From a bacterium (GTDB lineage Bacteria; Planctomycetota; UBA1135; UBA2386), in contig JAUILN010000004.1 of assembly GCA_030432695.1 (NCBI GenBank), positions 248,001-312,000 on the forward strand: a DNA stretch of 64,000 bases. The letters are read 5' to 3'. The notes beneath the pieces are model-generated. The model was not told the DNA's origin. It saw only the letters and a list, made by a program, of their open reading frames with translations, and did not search any database. This document shows positions 34,907-42,425 of the stretch, one piece after another (position 1 is the stretch's first letter; each line of letters opens with the position of its first letter). A program made the translations under genes and the position numbers.

Positions 34907-36376
34907 GGTGCAGGCTTGGATCCGGGCAACTCACGCGGCTCCACGGAGCGCCTCCCACATGGGCTCCCAAGTGCCGGACTTGAGATGGGCACGGAGGTCG
35001 AGCACGTGTTGGCTTCCGTCGCGTGACCAGCGCATTCCGCTGCGCTTCAGCCGAGCCTGTACGATGTTCTTTGCTGCTGCCTCGACTGGTCCGCTCCCGA
35101 TCGGAAGCCCTCGGCCGATGAAGTCCGCGTTGCGCATCCGGTCGCGGTGGACACGGAAGTGATCCGCCGCATTCTCGACGATCCTTCGACGCTCATCGCC
35201 ATCCTTCATCATCGCGGCGTAGCGGCGCATCGAGCGCCGAGAGGCTTCGACGCCGAGGTCGTCGAGCTGCAGCTTGTCGCGGTACTTCTGGTGCCACGCC
35301 GTGGCGCGCTCGGTGTCTCCGAAGATCGCCTTGGCGGCCTTCATGAGGTTCTCGGACGCGTGGAAGAAGTCGAGGATCCAGGTGGCGTCACGGAGTTCCT
35401 CGTGTTTCTCCGCGGCCTTCCAGATCGAGTCCTTCCCGTCGCAGAGCACGACGACTTCCTGGAACTCGTGGTGCTCCTTTGCCCGGGCAACCTGGCGAGC
35501 CACGTGTTCCACCAAGGACTTCATGCAGCTCTCCGGGGCCCGCGCGTGAAGCCTGGTTGCTCGCTTCTCGGGGCCCTCCTCTCCCGGCGCATACGCGGTG
35601 ATCGTCGATACGTCGGCCTTTCGCCAAGCGGTCGCTTCCTCTTCTCGCATGGACAGCATCACGCCGTCCCAGCTCGCAACCAGGACATCCGCATCCTCCG
35701 GAAGCGGGCACGCCTTCGCGACCGCCTCCTCGACCTCGATCCGATTCTCGTCGAGATCGACGCCGAGCTTCCTGACGGCGTTCTGGATCGCCGTCGCCGA
35801 CGGCGCCACGGGTAGGGCCTTGCCAAGCAGCTGCTGGACCTCCTCGGCGGTGAGCATCGCGGCGCCGATCACCGCCATCTCCTCCACGTCTGGGGTCATG
35901 AACGACCCGGCCATCCCGCACGCTTCATCGAGAGGCACTCGACTCCCTGCGTCAGGACCGTCGCCTCTGTACGTCCGACGCCGGATCACGAGCTGTCCGA
36001 AGGGCGAGAGCCTCCGACGCGTAGCCGTGCCGCGATACCGCAGCCGTTCGCCGTCGACATCCACGTGCGCGCGTGGCTCATCCATCTCTTCCAGAACCCG
36101 CTCGACGGCTCCGCGACCGGTGGCCATCAGGACGTTGTTCAGGCTGCCAAGGAAGCACCGGAAGCGGACTGGCGTCATCGCCTCCGAAGTCGTCTCTCTG
36201 ACCAAGTCGCCCGGCTCTTGTTCGAACTTGCGCATCAACTTGCCGACGAGTCCACTGTGGGCGACCGAGGAGCGCGGCGCGTTGCCGCAAGCAAGTACAT
36301 CGTTGATTGGCATTTACGACGTACGAGCAGCTCCTCGGTCAACTCCCAAGAAGCTGCCCGCATCGAAATCAGCACC
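34907..36376 (-). mobile_element. ISKra4-like insertion sequence, 1,470 bp
   Basis: Terminal inverted repeats are GGTGCAGGCTTGGATCCGGG... at 34907-34932 and, on the minus strand, GGTGCTGATTTCGATGCGGG... at 36376-36351; they match at 19 of 26 positions by my alignment. They enclose one transposase gene whose start is 63 bp inside the right end. The left end sits in IS66 tnpC; the right end abuts the kelch-gene copy of the direct repeat. The two flanks are not duplicates of each other, so this is a composite junction. Confidence 0.85.
34931..36313 (-). CDS. ISKra4-family transposase
   Basis: 460 aa from ATG 36313; an internal Met (MRKFEQEP, 36235) is an alternative start. Visible motifs are VASWDGVMLSMREEE (first catalytic-type Asp), VVVLCDGKDSIWKAAEKH (second Asp), ILDFFHASENLMKAAKAIFG, and the C-terminal IGRGLPIGSGPVEAAAKNI plus RLKRSGMRWSRDGSQHVL, the signature end of ISKra4-type transposases. 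The frame is intact, so this element may be active. It probably caused or took part in the rearrangement of the kelch locus. Confidence 0.9.
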   Translation of the reverse strand: MPINDVLACGNAPRSSVAHSGLVGKLMRKFEQEPGDLVRETTSEAMTPVRFRCFLGSLNNVLMATGRGAVERVLEEMDEPRAHVDVDGERLRYRGTATRRRLSPFGQLVIRRRTYRGDGPDAGSRVPLDEACGMAGSFMTPDVEEMAVIGAAMLTAEEVQQLLGKALPVAPSATAIQNAVRKLGVDLDENRIEVEEAVAKACPLPEDADVLVASWDGVMLSMREEEATAWRKADVSTITAYAPGEEGPEKRATRLHARAPESCMKSLVEHVARQVARAKEHHEFQEVVVLCDGKDSIWKAAEKHEELRDATWILDFFHASENLMKAAKAIFGDTERATAWHQKYRDKLQLDDLGVEASRRSMRRYAAMMKDGDERRRIVENAADHFRVHRDRMRNADFIGRGLPIGSGPVEAAAKNIVQARLKRSGMRWSRDGSQHVLDLRAHLKSGTWEPMWEALRGAA

Positions 36377-36385
36377 CCGCCGAAC
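36377..36385. repeat. Right copy of the 9-bp direct repeat flanking the insert
   Basis: CCGCCGAAC, identical to 31305-31313, immediately beyond the right inverted repeat of the ISKra4-like element. Its first two bases could also be assigned to the element end. Confidence 0.7.
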
Positions 36386-36567
36386 AGCACGATCCGGCCG
36401 GTCGACTGGTCGAGCGCCAGCGCCGGATCGGTGCGTGCGGTCGGGGAGCGGCTGGGGGTGAGGGTGCGCCAGGTGGGGGCCTGGGCTGCGGGCGGGATCG
36501 CCGAGATCGCCGCGGCGAGGCCGAGCGTCAGGACCAGAGCGCGAGGACGTGGGAGGGAGGTCGTCAT
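36377..36567 (-). pseudogene. 5' fragment of the interrupted kelch-like secreted protein gene
   Basis: ATG 36567 begins MTTSLPRPRALVLTLGLAAA, a signal peptide, and continues as PTWRTLTPSRSPTARTDPAL and ALDQSTGRIVLFGG, a first kelch blade. After codon 61 the insert begins, and the frame runs on into IS DNA as GVLISMRAASWELTEE. The missing remainder is 30104-31313. Host-gene length when rejoined is 463 aa. Confidence 0.85.
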
Positions 36568-36788
36568 GGTGGCGAGTTCGCCTGGGGATCGAGGGCTTGG
36601 AAGGAGCTGCGAGGCAGGTGCCGAATCGCGCGCCACGTCACATGATGTCTGCCTCGAGACCGTTGGAATGGTGCTTGCTCGCGCACGGGCTCGCCGGTCG
36701 GACGGCCCTCCAGGAGAGTTTCGTAGTCGCGCCGCCGACGAACCGACGACCGGGCGACGTCCAGCCGTCGATCTCACCTCGACTCGCC

Positions 36789-38015
36789 ATGAATCATCCC
36801 CATCCTCTCGCGTCCCTCGGTCTGGTCCTCGCCTCTGCGATCCCCGCCCAACAGGAGTTCGTCGTCGACGGCTTCCAGCGCCCGGGCAGCACCCACACCA
36901 CGATCCAGGCCGCGGTCGACGCGGCTTCGCCCGGGGACCGCATCGTGGTCCGGAAGACCGGCAACGTCCGCTATCCCGGTTTCACGCTGACCAAGGGCCT
37001 CGACATCCGCGGCAACTACCAGGAATTCCCCGAGGTGACGTTCGCGGACATCCGCTCCATCCCCGCGGGTGAATCGGTCCACCTCGAGCGACTGTTCCTC
37101 TGGAATCCGATCCAGCCGGCGGTCGAGCTGAGGTCGTGCGACGGGGCCGTGGTCCTGCGGCAGCTCTTCGTGTTGTCCAATGCGTTGATCTCCGGGGCCC
37201 TGCCGGCGCTCACGATGTTCGACTGCGAGCAGGTGCTGTTCGAGACCGGTGGAGTCTACGCACACCAGATCGCTGCATGTGGTGTCTCGGGATCCAGCGC
37301 GGTGTTTCGCGGCGTCCAGATCCGTGGCAGCCTGTCGCTGTCGTTCGGTGACGCGTTCAGCGAGCCCGGCATGGTGATCTCGTCGAGCGACGTCGTGTTG
37401 CACGACTGTGAGGTCACCGGTGGCGAGGGTGCCGCCGGCTCGGCCAGTCCGTTCGGCGACTGCCTCCGGGACGGGACCGACGGCTCCGCTGCACTGATCT
37501 CGATCGACAGCGACGTGTTGGTCACCGGGTCCTCGCATCTCGCGGGCGGACGTGGCGGGGTCGCATTCGGCAGTTGCCGGCCGGGCGAGATGGGACCGGC
37601 CCTGGTCGGGTCCGTGTTCCGCATCGATCCGAGCGTGGTCCTCGAGGGGGACGTCGACGCCGAGGTCCGGCGGATCTCCACCCAGCCGTCGCTGTCCGGG
37701 ATGCCGGTAGTGCTCGACGCGGGATCATCGACGACGTTCTCGCTGACCGCCGACGCCGACGCGGCCTGGACCCTGTTCGTCGACCTCGCGCCCGGCCGCG
37801 TCGAGGTACCGGGAATCGAGGCGCCGTTCCTGCTCACCCCGACGCACCTGCCGATCCTCCTCGGCGCGGTTCCCACGAGCGGGGACCTGGTGATCCCGAT
37901 CGCGACCGGCAGGGACCCTGCGCTGATCGAACGCGTGCTGTGGTTCCAGGCGGGTGCCGTCTCTCCGAGCGGCGAGGTCCGGCTGAGCAACGCCGGCTCG
38001 ATGCGGCTGCGTTGA
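36789..38015 (+). CDS. Secreted beta-helix protein, tandem paralogue 1
   Basis: 408 aa from ATG 36789, with a signal peptide (PLASLGLVLASAIPAQ). The N-terminus carries the beta-helix cap HTTIQAAVDAASPGDRIVVR and then TLTKGLDIRGNYQEFPEV; further turns include SAVFRGVQIRGSLSLSF and DVVLHDCEVTGGEG. The C-terminal about 110 residues are the shared module (FLLTPTHLPILLG, IATGRDPALIERVLWFQAG, RLSNAGSMRLR). The next gene is a homologue of exactly the same length, 59 bp downstream. It is divergent from the kelch 5' fragment. No enzymatic motif seen; probably surface or extracellular. Confidence 0.82.
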   Translation: MNHPHPLASLGLVLASAIPAQQEFVVDGFQRPGSTHTTIQAAVDAASPGDRIVVRKTGNVRYPGFTLTKGLDIRGNYQEFPEVTFADIRSIPAGESVHLERLFLWNPIQPAVELRSCDGAVVLRQLFVLSNALISGALPALTMFDCEQVLFETGGVYAHQIAACGVSGSSAVFRGVQIRGSLSLSFGDAFSEPGMVISSSDVVLHDCEVTGGEGAAGSASPFGDCLRDGTDGSAALISIDSDVLVTGSSHLAGGRGGVAFGSCRPGEMGPALVGSVFRIDPSVVLEGDVDAEVRRISTQPSLSGMPVVLDAGSSTTFSLTADADAAWTLFVDLAPGRVEVPGIEAPFLLTPTHLPILLGAVPTSGDLVIPIATGRDPALIERVLWFQAGAVSPSGEVRLSNAGSMRLR

Positions 38016-38074
38016 CCCTCCTTCGTTCTGGTCGGTGCAACCGCCGCGGCCCTTCCGGGGCAGATCGACACCCG

Positions 38075-39301
38075 ATGCACACCGCTACCATTCCGCTCGT
38101 CACCTTCGGTCTGCTCGCCGGGGTGCTCTCCGCCCAGCAGGAGTTCGTTGTGGACCGGGCCAACCGGCCCGGCGCGACCCACACCACGATCTCCGCGGCA
38201 ATCGCGGCGGCGGCTCCGGGCGATCGGATCGTCGTTCGCCGTGATGGCACCGCGCCCTACCGGGGCTTCACGCTGAACAAGGGCCTCGTGATCCGCGGCA
38301 ACTACGGGGAGTTCCCCGAGGTCGAGTGGGCCAGCATCCGCGCGGTTCCGGCTGGGCAGTCCGTTCGCCTGGAACGGATGATCGTGCGCAGTCAGGCCGC
38401 TTCGATCGTCGAGGTCGTCGGTTGCGCGGGAACGGTGATCCTCCGTCAGGTGTTCGCTGCGTCGGGAGCCGTCGCGGGCGGCTCGGCGCCCGCAATGCGC
38501 ATCGAGCGCTCCGCCCTGGTGATCCACGACCTCGGCGGGCTGTCGTCCAACCGGGCGGAGCCCTGCGTGGTCGTCTCCTCGACCGCGATGTTCCGCGGCG
38601 TGCAGATGAGCGGCGCGACCCTGAGTGCTGTCGGCGGACTGCAGGGCGCGCCGGGCCTCGTGGCCACGTCCAGCAGGATCGTGCTCCACGACTGCCGGAT
38701 CACCGGTGGCGCCGGGGTTCCTGCGAGCCCCAACCCGTTCGGTGGCTGCTACTCGAACGGGTCGAACGGTTCGAACGCGGTCGTCGCCCAGACCAGCGAC
38801 GTGCTGCTGACCGGCGGCACGCAGCTCACGGGCGGGCCCGGTGGTTCGGGATCGGGCGGCTGCCCATCGGGGGCCCGCGGCCTGGCCCTCAGCGGTTCGT
38901 CCTTCCGGATCGACCCGAGCGTGCGGTTGCTCGGCGCGACGGCCGGAGCCATGACCTCGATCGCCCTGCAGCCCGCGCTCGGCAACCTGCCGGTAGTGGT
39001 CGACGCGGGCACCTCGACCAGTGTGGATCTGACCGCCGCGGGTCCGGGCGTCTGGGGTCTGTTCGTCGATCTCGAGCCCGGCCACCTCGAGTTGGCCGGC
39101 GTGGACGTGCCGTTCCAGCTCGGGCCGAGCGCGCTGCCGATTCTCTATGGAGCGCTGCCTGCCGCCGGCGCCACCTCGATCCCCCTCGGTGTGCCGGTCG
39201 ATCCGGCGCTGATCGAGCGGGTGCTCTGGTTCCAGGCCGGCGTCGTGCGGGCGCCGGCGGAGCTGCGGATCAGCAACGCGGCGTCGCTGGGGATCCGATA
39301 G
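38075..39301 (+). CDS. Secreted beta-helix protein, tandem paralogue 2
   Basis: 408 aa, the same length as its neighbour. Signal peptide IPLVTFGLLAGVLSAQ; the cap motif HTTISAAIAAAAPGDRIVVR and the phrase LNKGLVIRGNYGEFPEV correspond to the first copy. The middle has turns such as TAMFRGVQMSGATLSAVG and RIVLHDCRITGGAG and a Gly/Ser-rich stretch near 250-280. The C-terminus is the shared module (FQLGPSALPILYGALP, PVDPALIERVLWFQAG, RISNAASLGIR). Both copies appear intact, and the divergence between them suggests an old duplication. Function unknown, extracellular. Confidence 0.82.
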   Translation: MHTATIPLVTFGLLAGVLSAQQEFVVDRANRPGATHTTISAAIAAAAPGDRIVVRRDGTAPYRGFTLNKGLVIRGNYGEFPEVEWASIRAVPAGQSVRLERMIVRSQAASIVEVVGCAGTVILRQVFAASGAVAGGSAPAMRIERSALVIHDLGGLSSNRAEPCVVVSSTAMFRGVQMSGATLSAVGGLQGAPGLVATSSRIVLHDCRITGGAGVPASPNPFGGCYSNGSNGSNAVVAQTSDVLLTGGTQLTGGPGGSGSGGCPSGARGLALSGSSFRIDPSVRLLGATAGAMTSIALQPALGNLPVVVDAGTSTSVDLTAAGPGVWGLFVDLEPGHLELAGVDVPFQLGPSALPILYGALPAAGATSIPLGVPVDPALIERVLWFQAGVVRAPAELRISNAASLGIR

Positions 39302-39334
39302 ACGGGAGGCGCGGTAGACGGCCGAGGCCGCCGG

Positions 39335-40843
39335 TCACCGACGCAGCCGGTTCAGCGTGTAGTACGCCACCCGGTTCGCCAGCGTGCCGCCGTCTGCGCC
39401 GCCGAGATCCAGCGTGAACTCGTAGACCCGTTCGGTCGCCAGCGTCGGCAGGTCCAGATGGACAGTCACGCCATCGGCGTCGAGCTTCGCCGTGCTCACC
39501 GCCACCTCGGTGCGATCCACCTTGGGCGAGCCGTACTCAGGCCGGTAGAGATAGCCCCAGTGCGCGATCCGGTAGCTCGCGGCCTGCACCGCCCGTGCGG
39601 CATCCGGTGGCGAGGTGAAGCGCAGGTCGAAGCCGGTCTTCGTGAGTCGGATCGAGTGGATCGAGAACGGCACCGTGGTGCCGTCCCAGACGATGCGCTG
39701 CATGCCGTACTTGGCCGGCCCGCGTGAGCCCCAGCCGCGACCGGTCTGGCCGAGGTAGAGACTGCCGTCGGCGGCGAAGCGGTTGCGCACGATGCCGCTC
39801 TGCAGGTGGTCGGCGAAGTCGATCGCCGCACCCTGGTACTCGCCGTCGACCTGGTCGAGCACCACGCGGAACACGTTGGAGCGCGACTGGTCGCCGCAGA
39901 AGATCTGGCCTGCGAACGGACCGAACGCGCCGCCGGTGGTGTCGAAGACCGGCTCGCCGGGAGAGTTCGCGAGGTCGCCGTGCGGGAACCACACCGCCGG
40001 CAGCTTGCGCAGCTCGCCGTACTTCTCGACCGGGATCGAGTTCAGGTCGACGCCTTCGTAGTCGGGGTGGTCCATCAGCGACGACGGATGGCCGTGGAAG
40101 CGGCCCTTCGCCAGCACGTGCAGGCCCGAGGTCGCGACCCAGTCACCCTGGTTGTCGGTGTAGAACAGCTCGCCCGCGGGGCTCATGCCGATCCCGCAGG
40201 GCGACCTCAGGCCGCACGACCACGGCTGGAACTCACCCTCCGGCGTGATCCGGAACGACCAGCCGCGCCACTGCGCCGCGCGGCCCATCTTGCAGTCGTG
40301 CACCCGGCCGATGTCCCAGCGGTCGCTGCCGGCCCAGCCCGGCCAGCTCAGCGAGGTGTTGAGGGTGCCGTAGAAGTTGCCCTCGGCGTCGCGCACCAGA
40401 CCGAACGCGTACTCGTGGTAGTTGTCGGTCAGTCCCCAGGCCGCGCAGACGGTCTTGAACAGGTCGGCGGTGCCGTCGCCGTTCTCGTCGACCAGCTCGG
40501 TGAGCTCGCCGCGCTGCATCACGAACAGTCGGTTGGTGCCCTGCTCGACCAGCACGCCGAGCGGCTCGTGCAGACCCTCTGCGAAGCGGTGCCACTGCTT
40601 GCTGGCCGGCACGTAGGTCCAGACCTCGCCTTCGCGGGTGGAGCAGTACAGGGTGCCATCGTCGGCGAAGTCCATTCCGCCGACGCCGAAGGCCACGCCC
40701 TTTGGAGTGGCGATGGTCTCGACCCGGTAGCCGGCGGGTAGGGCCTCGGGTTGTGGATCGGACTGGGCACGGGGCGCGGTGGCGGCCAGGACCGACACGC
40801 AGAGGATGCGCGCGGCGTAGACGGTGGGGCTGCGACGGCTCAT
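39335..40843 (-). CDS. PQQ-dehydrogenase-like beta-propeller protein
   Basis: 502 aa from ATG 40843, with a short signal (AARILCVSVLAATAPRAQ). The body matches the soluble glucose/sorbosone dehydrogenase-like propellers common in Planctomycetota: GVGGMDFADDGTLYCSTREG, EGLHEPLGVLVEQGTNRLFV, HEYAFGLVRDAEGNFYGTL, WSCGLRSPCGIGMSPAGELF, NQGDWVATSGLHVLAKG, and FDTTGGAFGPFAGQIFCGD. The ATG overlaps the stop of the upstream cupredoxin-PA14 gene by four bases, so both are made together. A plausible model is that the propeller oxidises a sugar or alcohol and the cupredoxin takes the electrons; that is inference. No haem CxxCH motif is present. Confidence 0.75.
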   Translation of the reverse strand: MSRRSPTVYAARILCVSVLAATAPRAQSDPQPEALPAGYRVETIATPKGVAFGVGGMDFADDGTLYCSTREGEVWTYVPASKQWHRFAEGLHEPLGVLVEQGTNRLFVMQRGELTELVDENGDGTADLFKTVCAAWGLTDNYHEYAFGLVRDAEGNFYGTLNTSLSWPGWAGSDRWDIGRVHDCKMGRAAQWRGWSFRITPEGEFQPWSCGLRSPCGIGMSPAGELFYTDNQGDWVATSGLHVLAKGRFHGHPSSLMDHPDYEGVDLNSIPVEKYGELRKLPAVWFPHGDLANSPGEPVFDTTGGAFGPFAGQIFCGDQSRSNVFRVVLDQVDGEYQGAAIDFADHLQSGIVRNRFAADGSLYLGQTGRGWGSRGPAKYGMQRIVWDGTTVPFSIHSIRLTKTGFDLRFTSPPDAARAVQAASYRIAHWGYLYRPEYGSPKVDRTEVAVSTAKLDADGVTVHLDLPTLATERVYEFTLDLGGADGGTLANRVAYYTLNRLRR

Positions 40844-42384
40844 CGGTCGCCCTCCTGCAGCGGGGTCAGGGTGATCGTGAAGTGCTTCGCCCGCTCGGCG
40901 GGGATGGTCACGATGCCGCCGTCTATCAGGCCGTCCGGCGACGTGCAGCGCACTATCCGCGGGTCGAACAGGAAGCGCACGCCATCGCCGGGCTCGGCGA
41001 CGGCGAAGGTGTACGTCAGCCCGATGCCGCCCGCCGCGGGCCACACCGCCTGGCGCACCTCGGCGCCACCCCAGTCGAACACGAACTCCGGCACCGTGCC
41101 GTCCACATGACTCGGGCGGTTGCGGTAGCCCGCGAACCGAACAGGGCGCTCCTTGCCGTCGAAGGTCCGCAGCGGGAAACCGAGATCGCCCACCGCGAAC
41201 CGCGGCCCGAGCGTCTTGCAGGGCTGGCCGCCGCGGCCGAGTCGATCGGGTCCGACGTCGAGGAACGCGCCCGACCAGCCGAACTGCACGCAGCAGCGCT
41301 CGGCGTCGAAGGCGTAGTTGGTCCCGCCGTGCAGGCCGACCGCGATGGTCCGCGACGACGCTCCTTCGACGTGCACGCGCAGCACGCGGGACTGGTGGTG
41401 CACGGCGATCGGGATGCCGACCTGTTCCTCCGGCGGCTTCGTTGCAGCGGTACGGGCCAGCGGCGTGACGGTGCCGTCCGGCCCGCGCACCGCGACCTCG
41501 AGCAGCTGCCCGCCGCCCGCCTGGAAGAAGTCGACGCGCAGCGCGTGCACGCCGGCGCTCAACTCGATGCCGCCCTCACGGGCCTTGCCGCCCGGGTGCG
41601 TGCCGTCCCACTCGGTCACCATCCGACCACCGACGTAGAGCCGCGAGCCGTCGTCGCTGTTCAGCAGGAACGTGTGCTTGCCGGCGCTGGCGATCTGCAG
41701 CGCGCCTTCGAAGCGGATCCCGTAGTCCGCGCGGCGTTCCGCCACCCCGACGTCGATCAGACCGGTCGACAGCTCGCCCTGGTCGGCCGGTTCCAGACCG
41801 TCGAAGTCGGGCAGCACCGTCCACTTGCCCTCGAAGACCCGGTAGCGCAGCCCGCCGAGCGGTCCGCCGAGATCCTCGCTCGGGACGTCGCCGACCCGCA
41901 TCACGCCCTTCATCGTGAACATGTGCCCCGGCAGGGTGCACACGTAGCCGTAGTCGCCCGGCTCGGCCGGCGCGGTGAACCAGATGGTGTCCTGTTCTCC
42001 GGGCAGGATCGCCCTGGTGTGGAACAGCACGTCGGGCGACTCCGGCACGAAGTGCTTCGCAGTGGCCTCGGCGCCGAGCTGCAGCGCGGCCATGCCGACC
42101 TTCTGGGTCACGCCTTCACCCGGCTTGCAGATCAGCAGGTTGTGCTGCATCTCGTCGCCGTTGACGAGCGTGAGCTTCACCTTGCTCGCCGGCCGCACCG
42201 CGAAGCTCTCGGTGTCGTAGCGCAGCAGCGCCGGTCGCACCCCGATCACGATCTCGGGGTCGGGGTTCGCGAAGCCGGCCGGTGGAGTCAGCTTGGGTGG
42301 AGCCAGCTCGGGTGGAGACTGCTGGGCGGGCGCCGCGGCGACGCACAGCGCGAGAGCAGGGAGCAGGAGGGTCGGGCGGATCAC
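40840..42384 (-). CDS. Secreted cupredoxin-PA14 fusion protein
   Basis: 514 aa, GTG start at 42384 followed by a signal peptide (RPTLLLPALALCVAAAPAQ). Domain 1 (about 45-165) is a blue-copper cupredoxin: His81 in GDEMQHNLLI and the ligand loop YVCTLPGHMFTMKG, with Cys149, His154 and Met158 in the azurin-type C-x4-H-x3-M spacing. Domain 2 (about 180-310) looks like PA14 (GIRFEGALQIASAGKHTFLL, DDGSRLYVGGRMVTEWDGTH). Domain 3 is a C-terminal beta-rich region (NYAFDAERCCVQFGWSGAF) of DUF6797-like type. It is the first gene of a pair with the PQQ-dehydrogenase-like gene. A TATCCT hexamer is 9 nt before the start. Confidence 0.8.
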   Translation of the reverse strand: MIRPTLLLPALALCVAAAPAQQSPPELAPPKLTPPAGFANPDPEIVIGVRPALLRYDTESFAVRPASKVKLTLVNGDEMQHNLLICKPGEGVTQKVGMAALQLGAEATAKHFVPESPDVLFHTRAILPGEQDTIWFTAPAEPGDYGYVCTLPGHMFTMKGVMRVGDVPSEDLGGPLGGLRYRVFEGKWTVLPDFDGLEPADQGELSTGLIDVGVAERRADYGIRFEGALQIASAGKHTFLLNSDDGSRLYVGGRMVTEWDGTHPGGKAREGGIELSAGVHALRVDFFQAGGGQLLEVAVRGPDGTVTPLARTAATKPPEEQVGIPIAVHHQSRVLRVHVEGASSRTIAVGLHGGTNYAFDAERCCVQFGWSGAFLDVGPDRLGRGGQPCKTLGPRFAVGDLGFPLRTFDGKERPVRFAGYRNRPSHVDGTVPEFVFDWGGAEVRQAVWPAAGGIGLTYTFAVAEPGDGVRFLFDPRIVRCTSPDGLIDGGIVTIPAERAKHFTITLTPLQEGDR

Positions 42385-42393
42385 GGGGCCGAG

Positions 42394-42399
42394 AGGATA
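42394..42399 (-). promoter_or_regulatory. Candidate -10 hexamer TATCCT 9 nt before a GTG start
   Basis: TATCCT on the minus strand is 9 nt upstream of the GTG at 42384. The intervening bases are CTCGGCCCC, with no ribosome-binding sequence, as expected for a leaderless message. Confidence 0.4.
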
Positions 42400-42425
42400 C
42401 GCGCTCCGCGCCGCACGTCCGCCGC

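Larger units (their letters stand above)
31314..36376. mobile_element. 5.06-kb composite insertion in a kelch-like gene
   Basis: The inserted DNA is flanked by the 9-bp repeat CCGCCGAAC and splits the kelch gene at codons 61-64. From left to right: a hairpin, a ribbon-helix-helix antitoxin-like fragment, a secreted beta-helix gene of lower GC (two sampled 60-base lines give 33 and 29 G+C), the left end of an IS66-family element, and an ISKra4-like element interrupting it. The right boundary coincides exactly with the ISKra4-like right inverted repeat. The left boundary has no matching inverted repeat, so the present form probably arose by rearrangement or deletion rather than by a single simple transposition. 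Confidence 0.8.
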
